Positions 1 to 8,505 are shown, counted from the first letter of the stretch. The stretch: DNA of 9,509 nucleotides from Cyanobacteria bacterium UBA11370 (GCA_003486645.1 DNGI01000306.1:4416-13924), one strand, 5' to 3'. The notes: generated by a model from the letters alone, not told the origin. A program made the numbers and translations.

Positions 1-31
1 AATCATTTAGACTGGCTATATTAGGAGTTAT

Positions 32-56
32 GGTGCGTTACACTGCGCTAACTACG
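32..56. repeat. degenerate cyanobacterial dispersed palindromic repeat (remnant)
   Basis: The stretch reads GGTGCGTTACACTGCGCTAA followed by CTACG. It resembles one half of a palindromic repeat I recall as common between cyanobacterial genes, in which GGTGCGTTA and TAACGCACC arms flank a short GC-rich loop. Here the left arm and loop look intact. The right arm keeps only TAAC, then diverges (TACG instead of GCACC), so the palindrome is broken. It lies downstream of the response regulator gene, a usual place for such elements. The rest of bases 1-134 shows no gene. The identification rests on memory of the motif, not a search. Confidence 0.35.
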
Positions 57-134
57 GATCGAGGCTGTGCGTAAGTTCTATAAACGTTGGATGCTCCATT
101 ATTAATGTTCATAGTTCATTTGAAAATGCTATCC

Positions 135-524
135 TCATTGAAGGGCTGTTGTGATGATGTTAATCAACTCGTCTTCCCGCCAGGGTTTAGCAATGCAGCA
201 GTACAAATTAGCATCTCGTTTCGCTCGTGCGATCGCTTCATCATCAGCTTGTCCAGTTAACATCATCGTTGCAATACTATCAAATTGCTGATGAACGCGA
301 ACTAAAAATTCATCCCCTCGCATTCCGGGCATCAACCAATCCGAGACAATTAAAACGATCCTGATTCCTTGTTGATTCAATTCTTCTAAGATTTCCAGCG
401 CTTCCTCCGCACTTTCTGCCGCTTCATATAAAAATTGCTGACCAAAGTGACGACTAATTTGCTCCTGAAGGGTTTGTAGAATCACGGCTTCATCATCAAC
501 ACATAGAATTACAGCTTCAGACAT
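135..524 (-). CDS. receiver-only response regulator (CheY-like REC domain)
   Basis: This is a 129-residue stand-alone receiver domain with no output domain, so it should act in the cytoplasm through protein contacts or as a phosphorelay intermediate. All conserved receiver residues are visible: the acidic pair D10-D11, the phosphoacceptor D62 in the SDWLMPG motif, the switch threonine T90 (MLTGQ) and K113-P114, followed by Trp. The KPW ending and LTG motif are typical of receivers in the RpfG/HY-type and cyanobacterial hybrid-kinase groups. The start ATG gives a canonical first strand (ILCVDDE); there is no Shine-Dalgarno sequence before it, as is frequent in cyanobacteria. It lies 81 bp downstream of the 1866-residue hybrid histidine kinase on the same strand. 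The kinase has no receiver of its own, so this protein is its likely phosphotransfer partner. The family assignment is firm; the partnership is inferred from position. Confidence 0.93.
   Translation of the reverse strand: MSEAVILCVDDEAVILQTLQEQISRHFGQQFLYEAAESAEEALEILEELNQQGIRIVLIVSDWLMPGMRGDEFLVRVHQQFDSIATMMLTGQADDEAIARAKRDANLYCCIAKPWREDELINIITTALQ
229..236. repeat. HIP1 octamer GCGATCGC
   Basis: This perfect GCGATCGC palindrome is the highly iterated palindrome over-represented in many cyanobacterial genomes. Further perfect copies are at 1746-1753, 1942-1949 and 5331-5338, all inside coding sequence. None was seen right of 5338, where only partial matches occur (for example GCGATCAC at 7441). 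Its use here is mainly as a lineage marker. Confidence 0.85.
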
Positions 525-605
525 AGTTTTCAGTTAGAGCATTCCAAGGCTAGGGCAAGACAAAGTTCCCCAAATCACCGCTATTATCCCCAATTTTTAG
601 TTTCT

Positions 606-3600
606 TTACTGCCGAGGCAGCACAACCGTAAAAGTGGTGTGACTGGGGACGGAGACAAAGGTAATAGTTCCCTGATGTTTTTCGATAATTTTTTGTACAA
701 TATCCAAACCTAAACCGCTTCCTTCTCCCGCCGGTTTGGTGGTGAAGAAGGGCTGAAATATTTTATCCTGAATTTCGGGGGGAATGCCACAACCTGAATC
801 TGTCACTTCGACAACAATATCATACTCTTGCTGACGCACCAGGATTTCTAGTATCCCTTTCCCCTCCATGGCTTGAATCGCATTATGGATTAAGTTTGTC
901 CATACTTGCACCAATTCATCGGGATAGCCAGAAATTTCTGGAACAGGTTGATAGTGGCGAACGACCTCGACTCCTTTTTTGAGATAATTTTGGTAGAGTT
1001 CGAGGACGGTTTCAATATTGTCAGTAATCTGAAAGGATTGTTTTTCCCCACTGTGATCATAACGGGCGTAACTCTTGAGCGCAAAGACAATTTTCGCGGC
1101 TCGTTCAACAGCGTTATTAATCGTTTGACTATTGGCGTGCAGGCGGGCAATATCGTAGGCAGTTTGAACAATTTGATAAGCTTGGGGTGTTTGAAGCAAT
1201 GAAAGTTGAGATTCAAAGCTATCATGCAGTCCCCCTTCAGTCAGCAAGTGGGCGAGTTGTTGGGCATTGGCAATGTCATGAGATTGCAGGTGTTGGGTTA
1301 CGGTGCGCTTAATTTGACGTTTTTCGCGGGTACTTAGGCTAGGTTGACTCTGGAGGGATTGTTCTAGGAAGCTGAAAAAGTCAGTTTGCTGTTGGGGGTT
1401 GAGTTGGGGCAAAAGTTGAGGGATTTGAGACAATGAGGCTTGCAAGGCTTTGTCCGTGTTGCCAATGGCGGCGCGAATGGCACCTAACGGTGTATTAATT
1501 TCATGGGCAATCCCAGCTACCAGTTGTCCCAGCGCAGCCATTTTTTCTGATTGAATTAACTCATCTTGTGTGGTTTTGAGTTCTTGTAGCGTTTGAGTCA
1601 ATTCTTCATTTTTTTGCTGCAACTGTTCTGTTCGTTCAGCTACTTGTTGTTCCAAGGTTTGGTTGTAGTCTTCTAGTTGGTGGTAAAGTCGGGCGTTTTC
1701 AATGGAGATGGCAGCTTGGGCGGAGAGAGTTCGCAGGAGTTCGACGCGATCGCTGGTAAAGGCGTTGGTCGTAAGGTTATTTTCGAGGTAGAGAATGCCG
1801 CTTAATTTTCCTTGGTTGATCAGAGGAGTACACAGGATCGACTTAGGTTGGGTGGCAACAATGTAGGGATCACGAATATATTGTCCTTCGTTAACTGCAT
1901 CGTTTAAAACAACGGTTTCTTTGCTGTGAATGACGTAGTTAGCGATCGCGGGGGAGAGGAGAGGGGGTTGATGGGGGTTTGGGGAGTCAATGGGAATCGA
2001 TTGCAGAGTGGTCGTTTCTTGGCTGTTGAGGCTTCGTTGCGCCTCGATAACCCAGTTGTTGTCACGCTTGAGGATTAAAAGACCTTTTTGTGCGCCTGCA
2101 TTTTCAATGGCGATGCTCATTAATTGCTCTAGGAGTTTATCCAGTTGAATTTCTCCGGCGAGGGCTTGGGAGGCTTTAATGACGGTACTCAGATCGAGGC
2201 TTTCTAAAGTGTCACTTCCGGTTGTCGAGACGATATTAATCGTTGTTTTAGACTGGCGAAGGGCTGTATTGATGAGCAATTGGGGATATTCTTCTTCTAA
2301 TTGTCTGACTTTTGCCTTTGCGCCCCAAAGACTATAACAATGGTGAGCATTTCTGAGATAGAGGTTGCCGATTTCTTGGCGATCAAGGGAGAAGTAAAAT
2401 TCAGCCCCTCGTTCGTAGGCGATGGCTTCTTCATGAATAAATTCGTATTTTTTAGCCCCTTGGATTGCTTTTTCATACAGGTTTTCTGCTTCCCAATGAT
2501 TGCCTAAAACTCTGGCTTTTTCGGCTTCTATTAGATCGTATTTATGTTGAAAGTTTTCTCGGCAATGGCTTGCCCAGTATTTCATTTTTTTTTGATTTTG
2601 AACAGTAATTTCTAGAAACTGTTTTTTTTGTTCTGTATTGCAAGTGTTATAGTATGAAAATATAATCAAAGAGAAGAAAAAATAATGCTGTGTTTCTAAT
2701 AAAAATGCTTTAATTGGTAGGACATATTTGTCTGCAAAAATTATACTATAAATAGCACTATTATAATCTTTAACTAAATAGTAATTAAGAGCTTTTCCCA
2801 AATAAGTAATAAACAAAAGCCAAGCATTATTTTCCCAGTTTTTTATTGATTTATTTTCTTCTTCTTCAGAATCTCCAGCAACTAAACATAAGTTACCTAA
2901 ATATCCTTGAATCAAGTTGATTACAATTTTGTGACAGACTTTAATATAGCTAAAAGAATACTGTTGCTTGAGTTTGAGAACAAGGTTAGTATATTTCTTG
3001 TAATTTTGTTCAACGTTGTCTAAATTGTCTCCACAAAATAATCTGATTAAACAATAATCCATGGATACATAAGAAGTATATTCATGGTTTCCTGTATCAA
3101 TACCTCTTTGAATTCCATTCAACAATTTTTTTTGTGCAACATCTTTTCTGATAAATTGTTTGAAATGCCAGATCCAACCATAATAGATGTGCATTAATTC
3201 AGCTTCTAATTTAAGAGCATTAAATTTTTCTAGCAGTTTGATAGATAATTGACCAAACCGATAGGCTGAATCAATATCTCCTAAAATCCCAGATAAAAGA
3301 ATACCTGCATAATGAATATAAATACTAGGAGATTGAGGAGGATTCCCAAATTGCATCGTAATTTCAATTTGAGTTAGGATGAGTTTAACGCATAAGGGAA
3401 AGTTTGTCGTCCATGCGGTTGTTAAAATTGATTGTATAATTGTTGCCACTGCTAATTTATAAGGATCTGTCATTTCAGGAAGATTGATTAAATCTTCAAT
3501 CCTTCTTTTTTCTAAAACTGAATTAAGAGATGCAATAATCATCTCTTCGAGTGACATTTTGGTAACTTCTTGAGTAATTTTTACTCCAAGTTCGTTTAAA

Positions 3601-6206
3601 GTTTGAAGGCTAGTTTCTAGGGCTTTTTTACTATTGAACTGCGCTCTGTATGATAAAATTATTATTTCATAAACTTTGACTTTATTTAGAATTTCTCGAA
3701 CTTGTTGTAAGATTATTTTTGAACAGGCTTCAACTTTCTCAAATTTTGTATTTAAAAAAAGAGCTTCTAAATGTTCAAGATGTAGTTCTAAAGTTAGATT
3801 GTATCCATCGTTCCAGCAATTGGGCGCTAATAGTTCTAACCCTAGCATAAAATAGTTTAATGCTGGTTCATAAGCAGCCGACGCTTTTGCTTTTCGACCT
3901 GCTTGTAGATTCAATTGTGCTAAATTGTTTTTGTCGGATTGTTGGGTGATTAATTGAGCAGCAACATTGAGTTGATTGACAATATTAAACAAATTTTCTT
4001 CTAATTGATTATTTTTTGTATTCTCTAGTAAAAGAGAGCCGATTTGCAAATGAATTTGCTGTCTTTCTTGTTCTGGTATTAGAGCATAAGATGCTTGTTG
4101 AACTCGGTCATGCAAAAATTTGTAACTAATAGAGTTAAGAGATTGAGTAATCAGAGAAGATGCTTTGTTTAAAGAATACTCTAATGTTTCTTCTCCATCC
4201 CAAAATAAGGGTATTTTGTAATCTTCGCTTAAGGGTAAAATTAACCCTTCTTCGATAGCATTTTGAATTTCTCGAGCTGTAGATATTTTACTATTTCCAT
4301 TAACAAAAGAAATAATTTTCAAAGAGAATTGATTGCCAATACAAGACGCTATTTTAAGAATTTCTTGAGTTTTTTTATCTAGTTTTTCAATTTTTCCGAT
4401 CATTAAGTCAATGACATTATCCGTGATACCAACTTGCTTTATTTCTTCAATATTCCATTCCCAACATTTTTTAATACTGTTAAATAAAAACAATTTTTCT
4501 TGCTCTAAAGAGTGAAGTAGTTGAGTTAAGAAAAAAGGATTTCCTTCAGTTTTGATTTTGCTTAACTCTGCTAGAGAACTTGATTGTTGTAACGGACAAT
4601 TTAAAGTATCGGCAATTAATTGATTGATATGCTCAAGCTCTAACGGTTTCAGAATAATATGGCTAATAAACGCTCCCGTTTTTTTAATTTGCTCTACCGT
4701 TTGGATTAAGGGATGAGTCGGACTTACTTCATTATCCCGATAAGCACCGATCATGAAAAAATACTGCCGATCCGGATCGGTCATCAACAACTCAATTAAT
4801 TGTAAAGAGGGTAAATCTGCCCATTGCAAGTCATCGAGAAAAATAACTAAAGGATGGTCTTGAGTGCTAAAAACACTGAGAAATCTCTGGAATAATATAC
4901 CCAATCGATTTTGTGCCTTGAGCGGGTCGAGTTGAGGGACTGGCGGTTGCGTACCGACAATCTGTTCGAGTTCGGGAATAATATCAATAATAACTCGAGC
5001 ATTAACGCCTAAAGCTGCCAAAATTTGTTCTCGCCACATCTTCAGCTTGATTTCGGACTCAGTTAAGAGTTGACGAATTAAATCTTGGAATGCTCTTATG
5101 ATCGCTTCGTAAGGAATATCTCGCTTTAACTGATCGAATTTACCGGAAATAAAATATCCGCGCTGTTGCAGGATGGGTTTGTGAATTTCATTCACGAGAG
5201 CAGATTTACCAATCCCTGAATAGCCAGATACGAGCATCATTTCTGCTGCTCCTTGACTGACCCGTTCAAAAGTGTCTAAAAGCGAAGTAACTTCTCGTTC
5301 TCTTCCATAAAGTCGTTCGGGAATGCAAAAGCGATCGCAGATATCCTGATCGCCTAACGAAAATGCTGGAATTTGTTCTCCAGAATGCAAGTGATCGAGA
5401 CAAGTTTCTAAATCTGCTTTGAGTCCCCATGCACTTTGATATCGTTCTTCTGGGGTTTTCGCCAACAATTTCATGACGATATTAGAAATTGCAGGGGGAA
5501 TAGAAGGTTGCAAGTCGTGGGGAGTTTTAGGATGTTGTGCAATATGACAATGGATTAACTCCATTGGATCGTTACTTTCAAAGGGAAGTTGATGCGTCAG
5601 CAATTCATAGAAAGTAACGCCAAAGGAATAAAAATCACTGCGATAATCAATGCCTCGATTCATTCTTCCAGTTTGTTCTGGAGAAATATAGGCTAAAGTT
5701 CCTTCCAATCGATTAGGATTGCGAATGGTTGGATTTTCACGAGATAGACGGGTGGCAATTCCGAAGTCAATTATTTTCAGTTGCCTAGTCTTAGGGTTAT
5801 AAACAAGATTAGAGGGATTAATATCTTTATGAAGAATAGTGTTGTTGTGAATATTTTTCAAGCCTTCAGTTATCTGAATCGCTATTTTTAAGCATTCTTT
5901 TAGGCTTAATTTTTGTTTTTTTAGTAATTGGTTTAAAGATTGACCACCAAAATCTTCTAAAAGCATTGCTAGGCTATTTTCGTATCGTTGCAAATCTATA
6001 GCCTGAATAACGCTATCGACATTTAAAGAGCGAGTAAGTTCGTATTCCTGTTTATATCGAGTCAGTTCGGCAGGAGCTGGATATTTTTCTTTAAGGATTT
6101 TTACAATAATTGGTTCATTATTAGGCTGGAGCGTTGCTCGATAAACAAGAGAATGTTGACTTTCATGAATTTGCTCAATAATTTGATAGTTAGCGACAGC
6201 ATTCAT
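606..6206 (-). CDS. hybrid Ser/Thr kinase - AAA ATPase - GAF - histidine kinase (HstK-like)
   Basis: This 1866-residue cytoplasmic sensor kinase has no visible membrane segment. The Ser/Thr kinase domain (about 7-270) has K36 (IVKILK), catalytic HKDINPSN (D128, N133), DFG at 147-149 and SPEQ at 175-178. An AAA_16/NACHT-like ATPase (about 295-650) has Walker A GYSGIGKS (328-335) and Walker B IFLDD (D458-D459). A long helical, TPR-like region spans about 700-1320. A GAF domain (about 1355-1505) is followed by a Gln/Glu-rich coiled coil (about 1505-1560). The histidine kinase has phosphoacceptor H1568 (GIAHEINTPLG), N box N1771/N1775, G1 box D1803 (DSGCGIP) and a G2 box GEGSGLGL near 1830. The architecture matches Anabaena HstK and the class annotated as trifunctional kinase/ATP-binding/histidine kinase. 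The start sits six residues before the kinase fold, as in relatives; no Shine-Dalgarno sequence is seen. About 100 residues are inserted between the two dimerisation helices. The stretch coding for residues about 500-1215 is clearly AT-richer than either end. Its signal is unknown; the receiver gene follows. Confidence 0.95.
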   Translation of the reverse strand: MNAVANYQIIEQIHESQHSLVYRATLQPNNEPIIVKILKEKYPAPAELTRYKQEYELTRSLNVDSVIQAIDLQRYENSLAMLLEDFGGQSLNQLLKKQKLSLKECLKIAIQITEGLKNIHNNTILHKDINPSNLVYNPKTRQLKIIDFGIATRLSRENPTIRNPNRLEGTLAYISPEQTGRMNRGIDYRSDFYSFGVTFYELLTHQLPFESNDPMELIHCHIAQHPKTPHDLQPSIPPAISNIVMKLLAKTPEERYQSAWGLKADLETCLDHLHSGEQIPAFSLGDQDICDRFCIPERLYGREREVTSLLDTFERVSQGAAEMMLVSGYSGIGKSALVNEIHKPILQQRGYFISGKFDQLKRDIPYEAIIRAFQDLIRQLLTESEIKLKMWREQILAALGVNARVIIDIIPELEQIVGTQPPVPQLDPLKAQNRLGILFQRFLSVFSTQDHPLVIFLDDLQWADLPSLQLIELLMTDPDRQYFFMIGAYRDNEVSPTHPLIQTVEQIKKTGAFISHIILKPLELEHINQLIADTLNCPLQQSSSLAELSKIKTEGNPFFLTQLLHSLEQEKLFLFNSIKKCWEWNIEEIKQVGITDNVIDLMIGKIEKLDKKTQEILKIASCIGNQFSLKIISFVNGNSKISTAREIQNAIEEGLILPLSEDYKIPLFWDGEETLEYSLNKASSLITQSLNSISYKFLHDRVQQASYALIPEQERQQIHLQIGSLLLENTKNNQLEENLFNIVNQLNVAAQLITQQSDKNNLAQLNLQAGRKAKASAAYEPALNYFMLGLELLAPNCWNDGYNLTLELHLEHLEALFLNTKFEKVEACSKIILQQVREILNKVKVYEIIILSYRAQFNSKKALETSLQTLNELGVKITQEVTKMSLEEMIIASLNSVLEKRRIEDLINLPEMTDPYKLAVATIIQSILTTAWTTNFPLCVKLILTQIEITMQFGNPPQSPSIYIHYAGILLSGILGDIDSAYRFGQLSIKLLEKFNALKLEAELMHIYYGWIWHFKQFIRKDVAQKKLLNGIQRGIDTGNHEYTSYVSMDYCLIRLFCGDNLDNVEQNYKKYTNLVLKLKQQYSFSYIKVCHKIVINLIQGYLGNLCLVAGDSEEEENKSIKNWENNAWLLFITYLGKALNYYLVKDYNSAIYSIIFADKYVLPIKAFLLETQHYFFFSLIIFSYYNTCNTEQKKQFLEITVQNQKKMKYWASHCRENFQHKYDLIEAEKARVLGNHWEAENLYEKAIQGAKKYEFIHEEAIAYERGAEFYFSLDRQEIGNLYLRNAHHCYSLWGAKAKVRQLEEEYPQLLINTALRQSKTTINIVSTTGSDTLESLDLSTVIKASQALAGEIQLDKLLEQLMSIAIENAGAQKGLLILKRDNNWVIEAQRSLNSQETTTLQSIPIDSPNPHQPPLLSPAIANYVIHSKETVVLNDAVNEGQYIRDPYIVATQPKSILCTPLINQGKLSGILYLENNLTTNAFTSDRVELLRTLSAQAAISIENARLYHQLEDYNQTLEQQVAERTEQLQQKNEELTQTLQELKTTQDELIQSEKMAALGQLVAGIAHEINTPLGAIRAAIGNTDKALQASLSQIPQLLPQLNPQQQTDFFSFLEQSLQSQPSLSTREKRQIKRTVTQHLQSHDIANAQQLAHLLTEGGLHDSFESQLSLLQTPQAYQIVQTAYDIARLHANSQTINNAVERAAKIVFALKSYARYDHSGEKQSFQITDNIETVLELYQNYLKKGVEVVRHYQPVPEISGYPDELVQVWTNLIHNAIQAMEGKGILEILVRQQEYDIVVEVTDSGCGIPPEIQDKIFQPFFTTKPAGEGSGLGLDIVQKIIEKHQGTITFVSVPSHTTFTVVLPRQ

Positions 6207-6275
6207 GGCTCTAAGCAGATCATATGTTTATAGTTGATGTAGTGCATAAATCCCTATACATATAAGAGACGTAGA

Positions 6276-7367
6276 TCACGGTAAACCGTAAAATTTCCTC
6301 GGATTATCCCAAACAATTTTTTTTACGGTTTCTTTTGATAGTTTTGGAGTTAGAGAAACAATACTTTCTATAATATTGCTATCATGATCCCAGTGAGGAT
6401 AATCAGAACCAAAAATGAGATTATCAGAACCGACATAATCTGCAACCTCCGACAAATAAGGTTCTGACGGCTCGATCGCAACAAAACACTGACGACGAAA
6501 ATAGTCTGAGGGTCTCATTTTGACCGTATCCTTCACTTCCCAATATAGATGCTCGTACTCTTCATCCAATCGCCAAAGCCAGTAGAGTAGCCAGCTACAA
6601 CCAGATTCAAGAAATCCAATTCTCAGTTGAGGATGTCTTTCTAATACTCCTCCTTCAATCAAAGCCAATAAAGCCATCATCTGTTCCATCGGATGAGAGC
6701 AAGAGTGCATTGCAAACTGGCTGCTAAATCGATCAGCTCCTGTTGTTGGCAAGCGACCGTGGCTACCACATTCATGCAGTCCAATGGCGATTTCTAGCTC
6801 TTCGCACTCCTTCCAAAAAGGCTCATAAGCTAGATCACTTAATAATCTACCTTTCACGGGATTGGGACACAAAAAAACGGCTTTCCAACCAAACTCGACA
6901 ATCCGATGTAATTCAGGGATCATTTCTGAAGGAGCATGAAGATTGATTGCTCCGACTCCTTGCAATCTAATCGGATTATAGCTACAGAAATCTTTTAACC
7001 AATTATTGTAAGCGCGAGTGAGAGCGCCTGTGACTTGGGAAGACATAGTATCTATCGTTAAGACCCACAATCCTAGACTTGGGTAAAGAAAGGCTGTATC
7101 TGTTCCCATTTGCTCCATTGCTTGAAGCTGAGATTGTGAGTCAAAACCACCATAAGCAATTGATGTCGGGTGATTGGCGGCAACCTTCTCGACTATAAAT
7201 TTATGAACTTCACCTGACATTTTATTGTAAATTTTCTCTCCTCTAATAGTCATATCGGGAGGCATTGGAGCAAAATTTCTAAATTGTGGCTCAATATAGT
7301 TAACCCACAAATCTGCTGGTTCAAATACATGGCAGTCAGAATCGATAATTTGATAATTATTCAGCAT
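6276..7367 (-). CDS. metal-dependent amidohydrolase (Amidohydrolase_2 family, TIM barrel)
   Basis: This 363-residue protein has the full length of a single-domain Amidohydrolase_2 (PF04909) enzyme, related to ACMSD-type decarboxylases and metal hydrolases. The N-terminal metal motif is DSDCHVFEP (D9, D11, H13, E16), the DxH variant of the usual HxH. Other likely metal or catalytic residues are H198 (IGLHE), H225 in SHPMEQM, E254 (GFLESG) and D322 in FGSDYPHWD. The C-terminus ends DNPRKFYGLP, typical of the family. No signal peptide or membrane segment is visible, so it should be cytoplasmic. It lies 106 bp downstream of the unknown 339-residue gene and two genes after the YcaO gene. Bottromycin pathways also combine YcaO enzymes with an amidohydrolase (BotAH/PurAH), though that one belongs to another branch, so the parallel is loose. 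Substrate unknown: hydrolysis or decarboxylation are both possible. No clear Shine-Dalgarno sequence precedes the ATG. Confidence 0.9.
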   Translation of the reverse strand: MLNNYQIIDSDCHVFEPADLWVNYIEPQFRNFAPMPPDMTIRGEKIYNKMSGEVHKFIVEKVAANHPTSIAYGGFDSQSQLQAMEQMGTDTAFLYPSLGLWVLTIDTMSSQVTGALTRAYNNWLKDFCSYNPIRLQGVGAINLHAPSEMIPELHRIVEFGWKAVFLCPNPVKGRLLSDLAYEPFWKECEELEIAIGLHECGSHGRLPTTGADRFSSQFAMHSCSHPMEQMMALLALIEGGVLERHPQLRIGFLESGCSWLLYWLWRLDEEYEHLYWEVKDTVKMRPSDYFRRQCFVAIEPSEPYLSEVADYVGSDNLIFGSDYPHWDHDSNIIESIVSLTPKLSKETVKKIVWDNPRKFYGLP

Positions 7368-7406
7368 GATATTTTAGAAATGACAAGAATTAATTATCTC
7401 AATATT

Positions 7407-7442
7407 GCTCTTTTATTACTCTGGCTAGAGCAATAAAAGAGC
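7407..7442. other. strong intergenic stem-loop
   Basis: A perfect 11-bp inverted repeat, GCTCTTTTATT (7407-7417) and AATAAAAGAGC (7432-7442), flanks a 14-base centre that folds again (CTCT 7419-7422, loop GGCT, AGAG 7427-7430) after one A/C mismatch. It lies between the stop of the 339-residue gene and the start of the amidohydrolase. In the minus-strand transcript the stem is followed by AAUAUUGAG, not a U-run, so it is not a standard intrinsic terminator. It could protect the 3' end of the upstream message, attenuate readthrough or mark an RNA processing site. Confidence 0.55.
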
Positions 7443-7473
7443 GATCACAATTTGCCAGTTTAGGAAAGCTCGA

Positions 7474-8493
7474 TCAAGTGCAGCTCAGAGGTAAATAGGG
7501 ATATGGAGGAACGATATACTTAAGTTTTGCTTCATTCCACTCTTTGCTATCTTTTTCGGGATAAAAAGGGAAATCTTCTCCACTATCCTTTGCAAATGCC
7601 CATTTGCTCATTTGCTCTGATGTTACATTAAACCTGTTAGGCTCAGGTCTTGGTGGATAACCTAGGGTAACGGATGAGAAAGGTGGATTTGGTTTGCGTC
7701 CAGATTGAGAAATATCGATTCGGGTTGCATAGAAAGTATCCCACGATACATCCATTGCATATTCCCAAATCATTTCATAGGTGCTATAAATGCCATGCTC
7801 CAGACCTGGGAGACTAGCACCAATTTTACTATACTGCTCCATATCAGGAGTCTTGTAATAGGCTTGACCGCAAAGCAACATAGCCAAACGAATTGAACTA
7901 TAACCTCTGGCTGTAGGTTTGATTAAATAACTTAGATCCTTGGCTTCAAATTCCAAGATTTTGAAAGCCAATTCCTGATTGTTAATAATCTCCTTGATGC
8001 TAATTTGCTCGACTTTTTGCTTGTCTAAAAAATAAGTAGGCGGAAGAATATTGTAGGCATGAAAAATCTCCCGAATTAAATTGACTTCTACTTTTTTGTT
8101 GGCTCCCTCTATATCACGCTCATCAACCCATGTATAAACCATCATTTGGGACAATTTCCGGCACTGGAATAAAAATCGCACTGTAGAGTATTGTTCTATT
8201 TTTGTAGGTGGAACAAAGTTCTCGTCAACTAATATACCTTGTCCAGGCAAATCTTTAATTCCTTTATAGGTTGCCGTTAAATCACTTTTCCTTCCATATA
8301 CCAGTTTTGATGTTGTCTCGCCATTTTCATCAACATCAACGAGAAGAACTTGGAAAAAATTTTGCTTATATTCATCGGATTCGCTTGCACGATCAACCTC
8401 CTGCCCACAGTAAGATTTCAGTAGGTTTGAGTAAGGACCTTCACAATTGTAGAACTCTACAAAATCCATTAATTGCTCTCGAGTGAATTCCAT
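7474..8493 (-). CDS. uncharacterised 339-aa protein between YcaO and amidohydrolase genes
   Basis: I do not recognise a family. The 339-residue product is soluble-looking, with no signal peptide or membrane span. It is rich in aromatic residues and has five cysteines (17, 29, 111, 208, 338). Residues 1-45 look helical (EFTREQLMDFVEFYN). Residues 46-125 look like alternating beta strands (FFQVLLVDVDENG; VRFLFQCRKL; MMVYTWVDE). Residues 135-255 look mainly helical, including RGYSSIRLAMLLCGQAYY. From about 265 there is a Pro-rich, probably extended tail (KPNPPFSS, GYPPRPEPNRF) ending PPYPYLPLSCT. The reading frame is real by its strong ribosome binding site, even codon structure and position inside a co-directional gene run. 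It lies 183 bp after the YcaO gene. The last three residues, Ser-Cys-Thr, are the side-chain types that YcaO cyclodehydratases convert to azolines, so a role as substrate or carrier is conceivable. An accessory enzyme or peptide-binding partner is at least as likely. Confidence 0.85.
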   Translation of the reverse strand: MEFTREQLMDFVEFYNCEGPYSNLLKSYCGQEVDRASESDEYKQNFFQVLLVDVDENGETTSKLVYGRKSDLTATYKGIKDLPGQGILVDENFVPPTKIEQYSTVRFLFQCRKLSQMMVYTWVDERDIEGANKKVEVNLIREIFHAYNILPPTYFLDKQKVEQISIKEIINNQELAFKILEFEAKDLSYLIKPTARGYSSIRLAMLLCGQAYYKTPDMEQYSKIGASLPGLEHGIYSTYEMIWEYAMDVSWDTFYATRIDISQSGRKPNPPFSSVTLGYPPRPEPNRFNVTSEQMSKWAFAKDSGEDFPFYPEKDSKEWNEAKLKYIVPPYPYLPLSCT

Positions 8494-8497
8494 TAAT

Positions 8498-8503
8498 TCC
8501 TCC
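8498..8503 (-). promoter_or_regulatory. Shine-Dalgarno sequence of the 339-aa gene
   Basis: The minus strand reads CCGGAGGAATTAATG, placing GGAGGA a few bases before the ATG at 8491-8493. It is the only strong Shine-Dalgarno sequence before a gene in this window, and it fixes the start of the 339-residue protein. The other three complete genes lack one. Confidence 0.8.
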
Positions 8504-8505
8504 GG

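Noticed and set aside
906..1202. Plus-strand open frame of 98 codons inside the histidine kinase region, and similar plus-strand frames at 2301-2507, 6743-6946, 7705-7896, 8271-8486 and 8635-8853.
   Set aside because: They lie opposite well-supported genes with recognised domains or a clear start signal (the last also runs into the YcaO-339 aa spacer). They have no plausible start signals of their own and give no recognisable protein motifs.
6207..6275. Possible promoter before the kinase gene (TATAAA on the minus strand).
   Set aside because: The hexamer 17 bases upstream is AGGGAT, a poor -35, and the region is simply AT-rich. There is not enough evidence for a promoter call.
6279..6290. 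Short palindrome ACGGTAAACCGT at the end of the amidohydrolase gene.
   Set aside because: The 5-bp arms have only two bases between them, so it cannot form a proper hairpin. It lies in coding sequence for the conserved FYGLP end, and no U-run follows.
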